In this document: positions 1 to 5,775 of the stretch, piece by piece
How positions within the stretch are numbered: position 1 is the first letter of the stretch
How the letters are laid out: each line of letters starts with the position of its first letter
Origin: Clostridiales bacterium
GTDB lineage: Bacteria; Bacillota; Clostridia; Lachnospirales; Lachnospiraceae
Direction of reading: 5' to 3'
NCBI GenBank assembly: GCA_021199135.1
Contig: JAJQIQ010000230.1
Coordinates: 1-7,073 of the forward strand
DNA length: 7,073 nucleotides
The notes under the pieces: generated by a model
Told to the model about the DNA's origin: nothing
Databases searched by the model: none
What the model saw: only the letters and a program-made list of their open reading frames with translations
Made by a program: the position numbers and the translations under genes

Positions 1-39
1 GTCGACGAGGCGTACAGCGACGCGACGAAGAGCGATTAA
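1..39 (+). CDS. 3' end of an upstream phage gene (partial)
   Basis: Frame 1 is open from the first base and ends at TAA (37-39), giving a 12-residue tail, VDEAYSDATKSD. The composition (acidic, GC-rich codons) matches the neighbouring genes, and the distance to the next gene (68 bases) fits a gene end. Nothing can be said about function. It could be a chance open frame because so little is visible. Confidence 0.5.
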   Translation, partial: VDEAYSDATKSD

Positions 40-107
40 CCGCATGGCGCGGATAATCTAAATAACCCAATCAACCTAACATTTTTCAAGAAAGGCGGTA
101 AAAAACC

Positions 108-761
108 ATGGCACTCAAGAAAACCAATCAGGAACTAATAACCAAGATTTTCAAGCAGACCGAGAAGGTCTACGCGAAGATCGCCGACCTCGATGAGATC
201 AAGGCGAACGAGGGCGACGTCAACGTCATCGAGAAGATCACGGTCAACGGCACGGCTGTGGAGGTCACCGACAAGACGGCGGCGATCACGGTGCCGACGG
301 CGGTGTCAGGCCTCGAGAACGATGCAGGGTACCAGACCGCGAGCGACGTCGAGACGATCGCGGCGGGGCTTGTGGCGGCAAGCGGCCACGCATCCGTCAC
401 GACCGCTGACGAGATTCCGGACGCGGCGGACGCGGAATCAAACATCCTGTATCTCGTGGAGGATGCCGATGGCGGCTACTACGACATCTACGCGCTCATT
501 GACGGCGAGATGAAGCACCTCGGCACCACGACCGTTGACCTTTCCAACTATTCAACGACCGAGGAGATGAACGCGGCAATCGCCGAGGCCATAAACGGCG
601 TGGACTTATCCGCTTACTCTACGACCGAGGAGATGAACACGGCGATTCAGAGCGCGGTCGACAACAGCGGGCATCTCACGGAGGACGACTTCGAGGACTT
701 CACGGACGAGGAGATCGAGGCGGCCTACGAGGCGGCAGTGGCAGACGAGGATGATGATTAA
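108..761 (+). CDS. Phage tail-fibre/baseplate-like structural protein
   Basis: A 217-residue soluble acidic protein with no signal peptide or membrane segment. The N-terminus (residues 1-30) is lysine-rich and probably helical. Residues 66-80 contain VSGLENDAGYQTASDV, a phrase I associate with fibre-type proteins of Gram-positive phages. Residues 113-139 (ILYLVEDADGGYYDIYALID and on) resemble a small beta module found in such proteins. Residues 144-162 and 166-184 are two copies of a DLSxYSTTEEMNxAI unit, probably helical or coiled-coil, and the C-terminus is very acidic (DEDDD). ATG 108 is preceded by AAAGGCGGT. It sits two genes before the DGR target, so a role in the adsorption apparatus is likely. 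The exact family is not identified. Confidence 0.6.
   Translation: MALKKTNQELITKIFKQTEKVYAKIADLDEIKANEGDVNVIEKITVNGTAVEVTDKTAAITVPTAVSGLENDAGYQTASDVETIAAGLVAASGHASVTTADEIPDAADAESNILYLVEDADGGYYDIYALIDGEMKHLGTTTVDLSNYSTTEEMNAAIAEAINGVDLSAYSTTEEMNTAIQSAVDNSGHLTEDDFEDFTDEEIEAAYEAAVADEDDD
537..659 (+). repeat. Tandem 22-residue repeat inside the fibre-like gene
   Basis: Two in-frame units encode DLSNYSTTEEMNAAIAEAI and DLSAYSTTEEMNTAIQSAV, 22 codons apart. The bases ACGACCGAGGAGATGAAC are shared exactly, while flanking codons differ, so the duplication is not very recent. Short repeats of this kind are common in phage fibre stalks. Confidence 0.75.
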
Positions 762-778
762 TCAGAGAGGGCGGTAAT

Positions 779-1009
779 ATGAAAAGGTTTACAGCAGCGA
801 ACCTGAAATCCGCCTTTGCTTTGATCAGGAAAGACCTCAAGAGCATCACGGAAGCGACGCAGGCGACCTTTGACGAGATATACGAGAATGCTGAAAAGCT
901 GAATCAGGAAAAGGTCATGTGCGCATATGACGAGGAGACGGAGACATTGACCCTGTCTCCTCAAATCATATCAGAGGATGATGCAGAGGCGGAAACGGAG
1001 GGTAATTAA
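779..1009 (+). CDS. Small acidic phage protein, function unknown
   Basis: A 76-residue protein with an amphipathic, probably helical N-terminal half (KSAFALIRKDLKSITEATQ) and an acidic C-terminus (EDDAEAETEGN). There are no membrane segments or cysteine clusters. ATG 779 follows AGAGAGGGCGGTAAT. Its stop codon (1007-1009) directly abuts the ATG of the DGR target gene at 1010, so the two are surely co-transcribed and probably translationally coupled. I do not recognise the family. By position it may be a chaperone or a small structural partner of the fibre or target protein, but that is inference only. Confidence 0.6.
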   Translation: MKRFTAANLKSAFALIRKDLKSITEATQATFDEIYENAEKLNQEKVMCAYDEETETLTLSPQIISEDDAEAETEGN

Positions 1010-2389
1010 ATGGCTGACAGGAAATATGTTTCAGTAATCAATCAGGACGGGCAGGACCTATACGTCAAGGATCTCGAGGTTCGGGAAATGATAGCGAACG
1101 GCGAGCTCGGCAGCGGCTCATCCGGCGGGACGACGAACGACAGCTACACGATAACCCCGCCCACACAGTCGGGGACGCTGACTTATAACGGCGAGTCGCA
1201 GTCACCGACATGGAACGGGTTCGACGACACGAAGATGACGATCAGCGGCGGCGAGACATCCGCGACGGACGCGGGGGAGCACACGGCGTACTTCATGCCC
1301 AACGCGGACGCGGGGTACCACTGGGAGGACGGCACCACAAAGACGGTCGGCGTCGTCTGGACGATAGGCAAGGCAGAATTGCCGGACTTCACCCTGTCGG
1401 AGAGCGCGGTCGAGGTCACGATTTCAGACGACGCGACCGTGACCGTGACCCACGCGGGGGACGGCAATGCGGACGCGTACTCGGACGACGAGGCGGTGGC
1501 GACGGTCTCCATCAACGGGAGCACAGTGACAATCGCATATGTCGGCGAGGGCAGTACGACGGTGCACATCCGCGTCGCGGAGGGGACAAATTACCTCGCG
1601 TCGGAGTACAAGGACGTCGCCGTGACCGCGATAGGCGTGTCATCGGTATTGGACGACAACACATGGGCGGTCATATCCAAGATAGGCGAGCTAGGCACGC
1701 AGTCGGCGTACTGGGACGTGGGCGACAAGAAGGCGGTGCCGCTCAACGGGACGGTCGGAGCGGTGACGTTCTCGAACGAGACTTACTATGTCTTCATCAC
1801 GGACTTCAACCACAACGAGTCCGTGGAAGGCACGTCGCCGATTTCGTTCCAGTTTGGCAAATTGGAGGACGGCACGGACATCGCGTTCGTTGACAGCAAT
1901 TACAATTCAACTGGCTCAAGCACTGGGTACAGGATGAACACCTCGAACACGAACAGCGGCGGCTGGGCATCAAGCTATATGCGAGGCACCATCCTGCCGC
2001 AGCTCTTGGCGGCATTGCCGGAAGAGCTTCAGGCCGTCATAAGGACTGTCACGAAATATTCCGACAACACGGGCGGCGGCAACGATACCGCGTCATATGT
2101 CACGGCGACGCAGGATGATTTGTACCTGCTTGCGGAGTTTGAAGTATTTGGCACACGCACGGGCGCGAACAGCGCGGAGCAGAACTACCAGACGCAGTAT
2201 CAATATTATGCGGATGGCAACAGCAAAATCAAATACAAGCACAACGATTCTGCGACGGCTTGCTACTGGTGGCTCCGCTCTGTGAGCTCGAGCAGCACCT
2301 ACTACTTCCGGCATGTGATCACCGGCGGCAGCGGCAGCAACGCCAGCGCCTGCGGTTCGGGTGGGTTGGCGGCTGGCTTTAATGTTTAA
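1010..2389 (+). CDS. DGR target: Ig-like plus DUF6273/C-type-lectin-like variable protein
   Basis: A 459-residue protein whose C-terminus is diversified by the retroelement. Residues 1-35 form a short N-terminal module. About 45-123 is an Ig/MBG-like segment (PPTQSGTLTYNGESQSP, then WTIGKAELP). About 124-208 is a second Ig-like, BIG2-like segment (SDDEAVATVSINGS). About 215-459 resembles DUF6273, with NTWAVISKIGELG at the start, WDVGDKK, and the end motif WWLRSV...GLAAGFNV, which places the variable surface on a C-type-lectin-like fold. Known DGR targets mostly use this fold. VR covers residues 417-458 and ends one codon before the stop. There is no signal peptide or sortase motif, so it is more likely a phage tail-tip adhesin than a cell-anchored protein. 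GGAGGG precedes ATG 1010. Domain names are from recalled motifs. The target role itself is firmly shown by the TR/VR match. Confidence 0.93.
   Translation: MADRKYVSVINQDGQDLYVKDLEVREMIANGELGSGSSGGTTNDSYTITPPTQSGTLTYNGESQSPTWNGFDDTKMTISGGETSATDAGEHTAYFMPNADAGYHWEDGTTKTVGVVWTIGKAELPDFTLSESAVEVTISDDATVTVTHAGDGNADAYSDDEAVATVSINGSTVTIAYVGEGSTTVHIRVAEGTNYLASEYKDVAVTAIGVSSVLDDNTWAVISKIGELGTQSAYWDVGDKKAVPLNGTVGAVTFSNETYYVFITDFNHNESVEGTSPISFQFGKLEDGTDIAFVDSNYNSTGSSTGYRMNTSNTNSGGWASSYMRGTILPQLLAALPEELQAVIRTVTKYSDNTGGGNDTASYVTATQDDLYLLAEFEVFGTRTGANSAEQNYQTQYQYYADGNSKIKYKHNDSATACYWWLRSVSSSSTYYFRHVITGGSGSNASACGSGGLAAGFNV
2258..2384 (+). repeat. DGR variable region (VR)
   Basis: 127 bp aligning without gaps to the TR at 2975-3101 (constant offset 717). 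108 positions are identical and 19 differ, and all 19 are adenines in TR (12 became G, 4 T, 3 C). In protein terms the TR-encoded residue is changed at 419, 426, 429, 431, 432, 435, 437, 439, 442, 443, 445, 446, 448, 449 and 451, and residue 456 is changed silently (GGA to GGC). The invariant core includes WWLRSV and GLAAGFN. The 15-base adenine-free stretch 2362-2376 is a candidate part of the initiation site for mutagenic homing. Confidence 0.97.
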
Positions 2390-2400
2390 TCGCAAATCAT

Positions 2401-2445
2401 GCGGACGGCGGGTCGGGCGAAAGCCCGCGCCCATAAGCCGGCCGC
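2401..2445 (+). promoter_or_regulatory. GC-rich hairpin/cruciform downstream of VR
   Basis: 2414-2418 (CGGGC) pairs perfectly with 2423-2427 (GCCCG) around a GAAA loop. Outer bases 2401-2404 (GCGG) can pair with 2442-2445 (CCGC) and 2407-2409 (GGC) with 2437-2439 (GCC), giving a longer imperfect stem. In the Bordetella phage BPP-1 DGR a hairpin/cruciform with a GRNA-type loop just 3' of VR is known to aid target recognition. The same role here is inference. The inner stem is shorter (5 bp) and starts 29 bases after VR, farther than in BPP-1. There is no T-tract on the 3' side, so an intrinsic terminator is unlikely. Confidence 0.55.
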
Positions 2446-2475
2446 ATAAAAAATTTAATACGGAGGTTTTCTGGC

Positions 2476-2934
2476 ATGTCAGTATATAAGTCGAAGAGGA
2501 GCGAGGCGGCGGTGCAGTACATCGCGACGGCGCGTGATTGGCGCAAGTATACGATGGACACGCTGTCGAGGTTCCCGAAGCGTTATCACTACATCATGAC
2601 GAACGGGATGCTCGAGATGGCGCGTGAAGTGTATTTAAACTGCATCAAGGCAAACGCCATCTATCTCCACAAGGGCATGAGCGAGAACGACTATGAGTTA
2701 CGCCATCGGTACCTCACGCTTGCGCTCACCAACGCCGACGCGCTCTTGTCTGAGATTACATTCTGCTATGAGATTGTCAGCAACGGAAATAACTATTTCC
2801 GCGACAAGAAGCAGTATGAGAATACGTTTGAGACATGGGTGGGCAAAGGAAACGATGCCCTCGCAAAAATCAAAGGCGTGCTGGAAAGCGACAAAAAGCG
2901 CTGGAACGGCTGGCTCAAAGAGTCAGGCGTTTGA
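2476..2934 (+). CDS. avd: Avd-like DGR accessory variability determinant
   Basis: A 152-residue predicted all-helical protein rich in Lys, Arg and Tyr. In the DGR systems studied, Avd is a pentameric barrel of four-helix bundles that binds the reverse transcriptase and the TR RNA and is needed for cDNA synthesis. Likely helices are residues 8-32, 40-64 (TNGMLEMAREVYLNCIKAN), 72-103 and 108-142. The RFPKRYHYI segment (32-40) before helix 2 resembles the Avd/four-helix-bundle family pattern. It is somewhat longer than BPP-1 Avd (about 128 residues), with extra length at both ends. GGAGG at 2462-2466 sits nine bases before ATG 2476. The gene lies directly between the target gene and TR, the classic target-avd-TR-RT order. 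The family call rests on context and recalled pattern, not a search. Confidence 0.85.
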   Translation: MSVYKSKRSEAAVQYIATARDWRKYTMDTLSRFPKRYHYIMTNGMLEMAREVYLNCIKANAIYLHKGMSENDYELRHRYLTLALTNADALLSEITFCYEIVSNGNNYFRDKKQYENTFETWVGKGNDALAKIKGVLESDKKRWNGWLKESGV

Positions 2935-2974
2935 GCATAGATTTACAGGTAGTATCTGAAAGCCTTGGGGCCTT

Positions 2975-3101
2975 GCTTGCAACTGGTGGCTCCGCTCTGT
3001 GAACTCGAGCAACACCAACAACTTCCGGAATGTGAACACCAGCGGCAGCAGCAACAACAACAACGCCTACAATTCGAATGGGTTGGCGGCTGGATTTAAT
3101 G
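2975..3101 (+). repeat. DGR template repeat (TR)
   Basis: Invariant donor copy for VR 2258-2384. It contains 36 adenines, of which 19 differ in the present VR. Read in the VR frame it is packed with AAC and AAT codons (16 Asn codons), the usual DGR design in which the two adenines of Asn codons can be randomised to reach many residues without forming stops. The homology stops abruptly at 3101. The 5' limit is 2975 (2974 T against 2257 G). Confidence 0.97.
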
Positions 3102-3405
3102 ACTCGGGCCAGTACGAGTAGCCCTCCGATTTCGGAGCGGTGAAGCAGTGCCCACTTACAAACATTAAAGGAGATGCTATCTGTGGCGACGGCCGAAAGG
3201 CCGACCTTAATTTCCGCCTGACACAGCTGCGCGGACGCTCTTTGCATGGTACGTGAGACTGACAGGCCCTCATGTATTTCATGGGCAGCTGTTACGCGGC
3301 TAGGTTACAAAGCTGTCACGATGTGGACGGGGAGGAGTCCCCCGAAGCGTCGTCTTGCCGTGCGGGTCGGGTTACTTTTTAATACTCGAATGAAAGGCAA
3401 ATAAA
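3102..3405 (+). other. Non-coding spacer between TR and RT with multiple potential hairpins
   Basis: 304 bases without a supported gene. Inverted repeats visible by eye: ACTCG 3102-3106 with CGAGT 3115-3119, starting at the first base after TR; CTCCG 3124-3128 with CGGAG 3133-3137 (loop ATTT); CGGCC 3190-3194 with GGCCG 3199-3203 (loop GAAA); ACAGCTG 3223-3229 with CAGCTGT 3286-3292, enclosing a bulged hairpin 3266-3286 (GCCC-TC-ATG with CATGGGC); and GGGGA 3329-3333 with TCCCC 3338-3342. This density suggests a folded RNA used for cDNA priming and RT/Avd binding. AAAGG at 3393-3397 is the RBS of the RT gene. Confidence 0.65.
3190..3203 (+). promoter_or_regulatory. GAAA-loop hairpin in the TR spacer
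   Basis: A perfect 5-bp stem, CGGCC/GGCCG, closes a GAAA tetraloop, 88 bases after TR. Its loop is the same as that of the hairpin behind VR. GNRA loops often serve as RNA tertiary contact or protein docking points. The function here is inference. Confidence 0.5.
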
Positions 3406-4641
3406 ATGAACAGTGCTGAAAGACATGAAAGACGTTATCAAAGACGCAAAGCAAGGCGCGACGCACGGAGGATTGCGGCGGGTTCCGGGACGCTCGAGGA
3501 GATACTTTCATTTGGCAACCTCTGTCGGGCCGGGAAGAAATGCTGCAATGGTTCGCGGTGGAAGTCATCGACGATTAACTTTGAGTACAATATGCTTGCG
3601 GTCTGCAAGAGGATTCTGCGCGAAGTTTTGGAGGGACGGAGGAAATTTGCCGGATTCCAGAGCTTTATAACAATCGAGCATGGAAAGGCAAGGCCAATCG
3701 ACGCGGTGAAAATCACCGACAGGACGCTCCAGAAATGCCTCTGCGACAACATCCTCATCAAAGCATTTTCGAGGGGATTTATCTACGATAACGGAGCTTG
3801 CCTTAAAGGCAAGGGCATGGACTTTCAGCTCAAACGGTTACGCAAACACCTTACACGACATTTCCACAAGCACGGCACGGAGGGCGGGATTTACCAGTAT
3901 GACTTTAAGAGCTACTTCAAATCCATCCCGCATGACGGGATAAAGGAGAGGGCGCGGCGCGTCATCGTGGATGACCGGGTGCATGACCTGTTTTGCAGCT
4001 TGGTCGATGATTTTGAACGCATGAAGGACGCGGACCCAGACGAGCATAAGGGAGTGGGCTTGGGAAGCGAAATCAGCCAGATCATCGCTCTGGATTATGC
4101 GAGCCCGATAGACCACTATGTCAAGGACGTTTTGGGTGTGTCAGGTTACGGGCGTTACAACGATGATGGCTACGTCATAAGCGATTCGCTCGAATTTCTT
4201 CACAAGGTAAAGGACGCGCTCTACAAGCTGGCGGCTGACATCGGGATAAAGATGAGCGACAAGAAAAACATCATTACCCCGTTTAAGAACCACAGCTTCA
4301 CGTTCCTCAAGATGCGGTTCTCGCTCAAGGAAAGCGGCCGGATCGTCTGCAAGCTCGGAAAGCGGTCAATCAGGACCATGCGCAGGAAAATCCATAAATT
4401 CCGGCAATGGGTGACCGACCACACATTCACGCTCGAGGACGCGATTGAGGCTTATCAGTCATGGAGGGCTCATGCCAAGCGATGCGACAGCTACGACACC
4501 TTGACCGGCATGGACAAATTGTTTGTCGGGCTCTTTAAAAAGGAGCTTGCGAAACGCCGGAGGAAATTCAAATGCACGGCAAAAGCGGAAAAGGTCGGCA
4601 AGGAATGGGTTTATATGTTTAATGAAAAGGAGGCGGCATGA
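3406..4641 (+). CDS. DGR-type reverse transcriptase
   Basis: A 411-residue RNA-directed DNA polymerase that would copy TR RNA into adenine-mutated cDNA. The N-terminus (residues 1-25) is highly basic, fit for RNA binding. Residues 97-110 (PIDAVKITDRTLQK) match the RT1-2 region. Residues 163-176 (YQYDFKSYFKSIPH) are motif A with catalytic Asp166. Residues 219-225, LGSEISQ, match the GxxxSQ motif 4 that marks DGR enzymes against the QGxxxSP form of group II introns. Residues 251-254, YNDD, hold the other two catalytic Asp residues. Residues 292-304 (PFKNHSFTFLKMR) fit motif D/E, and the rest is a basic thumb-like region. There is no maturase or endonuclease domain. ATG 3406 has AAAGG eight bases upstream. 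Length is in the usual DGR range (about 300-450). The Asn in YxDD is unusual, since Met, Val and Ala are more typical. The stop overlaps the next gene by four bases. Confidence 0.93.
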   Translation: MNSAERHERRYQRRKARRDARRIAAGSGTLEEILSFGNLCRAGKKCCNGSRWKSSTINFEYNMLAVCKRILREVLEGRRKFAGFQSFITIEHGKARPIDAVKITDRTLQKCLCDNILIKAFSRGFIYDNGACLKGKGMDFQLKRLRKHLTRHFHKHGTEGGIYQYDFKSYFKSIPHDGIKERARRVIVDDRVHDLFCSLVDDFERMKDADPDEHKGVGLGSEISQIIALDYASPIDHYVKDVLGVSGYGRYNDDGYVISDSLEFLHKVKDALYKLAADIGIKMSDKKNIITPFKNHSFTFLKMRFSLKESGRIVCKLGKRSIRTMRRKIHKFRQWVTDHTFTLEDAIEAYQSWRAHAKRCDSYDTLTGMDKLFVGLFKKELAKRRRKFKCTAKAEKVGKEWVYMFNEKEAA

Positions 4642-5048
4642 GGTACATCGTTGGAAAGAGGTACAAGAAACTCTGCATCCAGGGCGAGATAAACTTGCCC
4701 CGCCTTACCACGGTGGACACGGTGACCTACGACAAGGGCGCGGAGGTGCTGGTGGACGGCGAGAAGCGTATATGCCTGACGACCTCGAGCGACGCGCATG
4801 AGTATTTCGCGCGGGACGACGACGGGCGCGGGCTTGACCGCTACGCGCTCACGCGGGCGATCATATCAGTCCTCGCGACGGACGACAAGGACCACCAAGC
4901 GCGGTGGGACAGGCTGTGGGCGCGGGAGGACTATTTCGGGCGGTTCCGAAAAAGGGATTTGGGCGACCACTGGATATGGAACCATGATTTTTACAACGCA
5001 AGTATTGAAGATTTGGAGGAAATCCTAAACACGGTGAAAGGAGTGTGA
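4638..5048 (+). CDS. Phage late-operon protein, function unknown
   Basis: A 136-residue soluble, charged protein that begins with RYIVGKRYKKLCIQGEINLP, likely a small beta domain, and ends in a helix (SIEDLEEILNTVKG). It is rich in Trp, Tyr and Asp in the middle (HEYFARDDDGRG, ARWDRLWAREDYF, DHWIWNHDFYNAS). I recall similar unnamed proteins near tail and lysis genes of gut Gram-positive phages, but no function. The ATG overlaps the RT stop (ATGA), with AAGGAGG at 4627-4633 inside the RT gene, so translation is probably coupled to that of the reverse transcriptase. A DGR-specific role is possible but not supported by sequence. Confidence 0.65.
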   Translation: MRYIVGKRYKKLCIQGEINLPRLTTVDTVTYDKGAEVLVDGEKRICLTTSSDAHEYFARDDDGRGLDRYALTRAIISVLATDDKDHQARWDRLWAREDYFGRFRKRDLGDHWIWNHDFYNASIEDLEEILNTVKGV

Positions 5049-5053
5049 ATGAG

Positions 5054-5380
5054 ATGTATGCAGTTATCGACACGCAGACGGGCGCGACATTAGCGATGGT
5101 GGACGAGCCGAACTACATCAAGGCCGGGGCCAACGGGTGCTACGTCGCGGCATCAAGGGAGGACGCGCAGGGCGTGTCCGTAAACGGCGGCGACGTGTAC
5201 GGCCTTGTCGGGCGCGAGGGCATCAAGGGACTGGGAACCGTAGTCGTCGCGCAGTCAGACGCGGGCAAGATGGCAATGGAGACCGCCGCGCAGCTGGACT
5301 ACATAGCGATGATGGCGGACGTTGATTTGGACGTGCTGACGGCCAAGGCGGAAACGGAGGTGGACGGCGATGAGCAGTAA
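5054..5380 (+). CDS. Small phage structural-region protein, function unknown
   Basis: A 108-residue protein starting MYAVIDTQTGATLAMVDEP, with a glycine- and valine-rich, probably beta-stranded first two-thirds (NGGDVYGLVG, GTVVVAQSD) and a helical acidic tail. There are no membrane segments. I chose ATG 5054 because AAAGGAG (5037-5043) lies ten bases upstream. An in-frame GTG at 5045 would be only one base from that site and overlap the previous stop. It lies just before an XkdX-like gene, a place often held by small tail or baseplate-associated proteins. No family is recognised with confidence. Confidence 0.6.
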   Translation: MYAVIDTQTGATLAMVDEPNYIKAGANGCYVAASREDAQGVSVNGGDVYGLVGREGIKGLGTVVVAQSDAGKMAMETAAQLDYIAMMADVDLDVLTAKAETEVDGDEQ

Positions 5381-5513
5381 GTACACGAAAGTCAAGGGTT
5401 ACTACGACGCGAAACTCTGGAGCGTCGAGGCGGTCAGGAACGCGGTCGTCAAGGGATGGATCACCGAGGAGGAGTTTGAGGAAATCACGAGTGAGAGCTA
5501 TGACGCTAAATAG
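5370..5513 (+). CDS. XkdX-like short phage protein
   Basis: A 47-residue protein. YYDAKLWS (11-18) followed by a helix and then GWITEEEFEEIT (29-40) matches the pattern of the XkdX family, short proteins named from the Bacillus PBSX prophage: an aromatic start, a helix, then an x-IT-xEEF/Y-xEIT end. Members are about 40-55 residues and are found between tail-fibre and holin/lysin genes; their role is unknown. GGAGG at 5356-5360 lies nine bases before ATG 5370. The ATG lies inside the end of the previous gene (11-base overlap), and the 3' end overlaps the next gene. The family call is from motif memory, and context supports it well. Confidence 0.75.
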   Translation: MSSKYTKVKGYYDAKLWSVEAVRNAVVKGWITEEEFEEITSESYDAK

Positions 5514-5775
5514 GGTAAAGAAAAAAGCACAAAATATGCAGTGGGATAGCGCGATCGAGATCATGGACGCGCAGTTTGGCATCATCAAACGGCAATCAGA
5601 CATCATCGACAGTCTTTTTTCTCTTTTGAGCCTTCACTTATCGGCAGAGGAGCTTGGCTCCCTGCCGGAGCTGGAGACCATAAAAGAGGTTGCGGGGATG
5701 TGCGACGAGCTGCCGCTCTATGATGAATTGCCGGATTATCCCGGCGAGGTGCTCGACTTAGGAGGTGCGACGTAA
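5500..5775 (+). CDS. Small helical phage protein, function unknown
   Basis: A 91-residue protein if started at ATG 5500 (MTLNRVKKKAQ). A TTG at 5476 would lengthen it by eight residues into the XkdX-like gene, and ATG 5536 would shorten it. The GAGAG before 5500 is a modest RBS, so the start is uncertain. Residues after the basic N-terminus form a long likely helix (AIEIMDAQFGIIKRQSDII followed by LFSLLSLHLSAEEL), then an acidic, Pro/Leu-rich tail. The hydrophobic part is short and amphipathic rather than clearly membrane-spanning. It shares one base with the next start (TAATG). It may be tail- or lysis-associated by position only. Confidence 0.55.
   Translation: MTLNRVKKKAQNMQWDSAIEIMDAQFGIIKRQSDIIDSLFSLLSLHLSAEELGSLPELETIKEVAGMCDELPLYDELPDYPGEVLDLGGAT

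Larger units (their letters stand above)
2935..3405 (+). ncRNA. DGR template RNA region (TR plus structured spacer), ends uncertain
   Basis: No gene on the plus strand fits in these 471 bases between the avd and RT genes. The segment holds TR and a long spacer, matching the functional RNA of studied DGRs, where the 3' end of avd, TR and the following spacer form one structured RNA that primes and templates cDNA synthesis with RT and Avd. The exact 5' and 3' ends cannot be seen. No convincing promoter or T-tract terminator was found, so it is probably processed from, or simply part of, the operon transcript. Confidence 0.6.

Noticed and set aside
2960..2970. 11-base direct repeat AAGCCTTGGGG also at 6954-6964
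   Set aside because: The second copy is inside the endolysin coding sequence, and no further homology flanks either copy. It is not a second VR or an att site and is probably chance.
2915..3247. Minus-strand open frame covering TR and spacer
   Set aside because: It is the antisense of TR and the spacer, with no RBS or family-like features. TR openness on both strands follows from its composition.
3329..3342. GGGGA/TCCCC stem as an intrinsic terminator before RT
   Set aside because: There is no T-tract after the stem, and the TTTTT at 3376-3380 is over 30 bases away. It was kept only as a spacer hairpin.
3355..3385. Possible promoter TTGCCG ... TAATAC upstream of RT
   Set aside because: The spacing is about 19 bases and the -10 match is weak. 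Random matches of this quality are expected, so I do not claim it.
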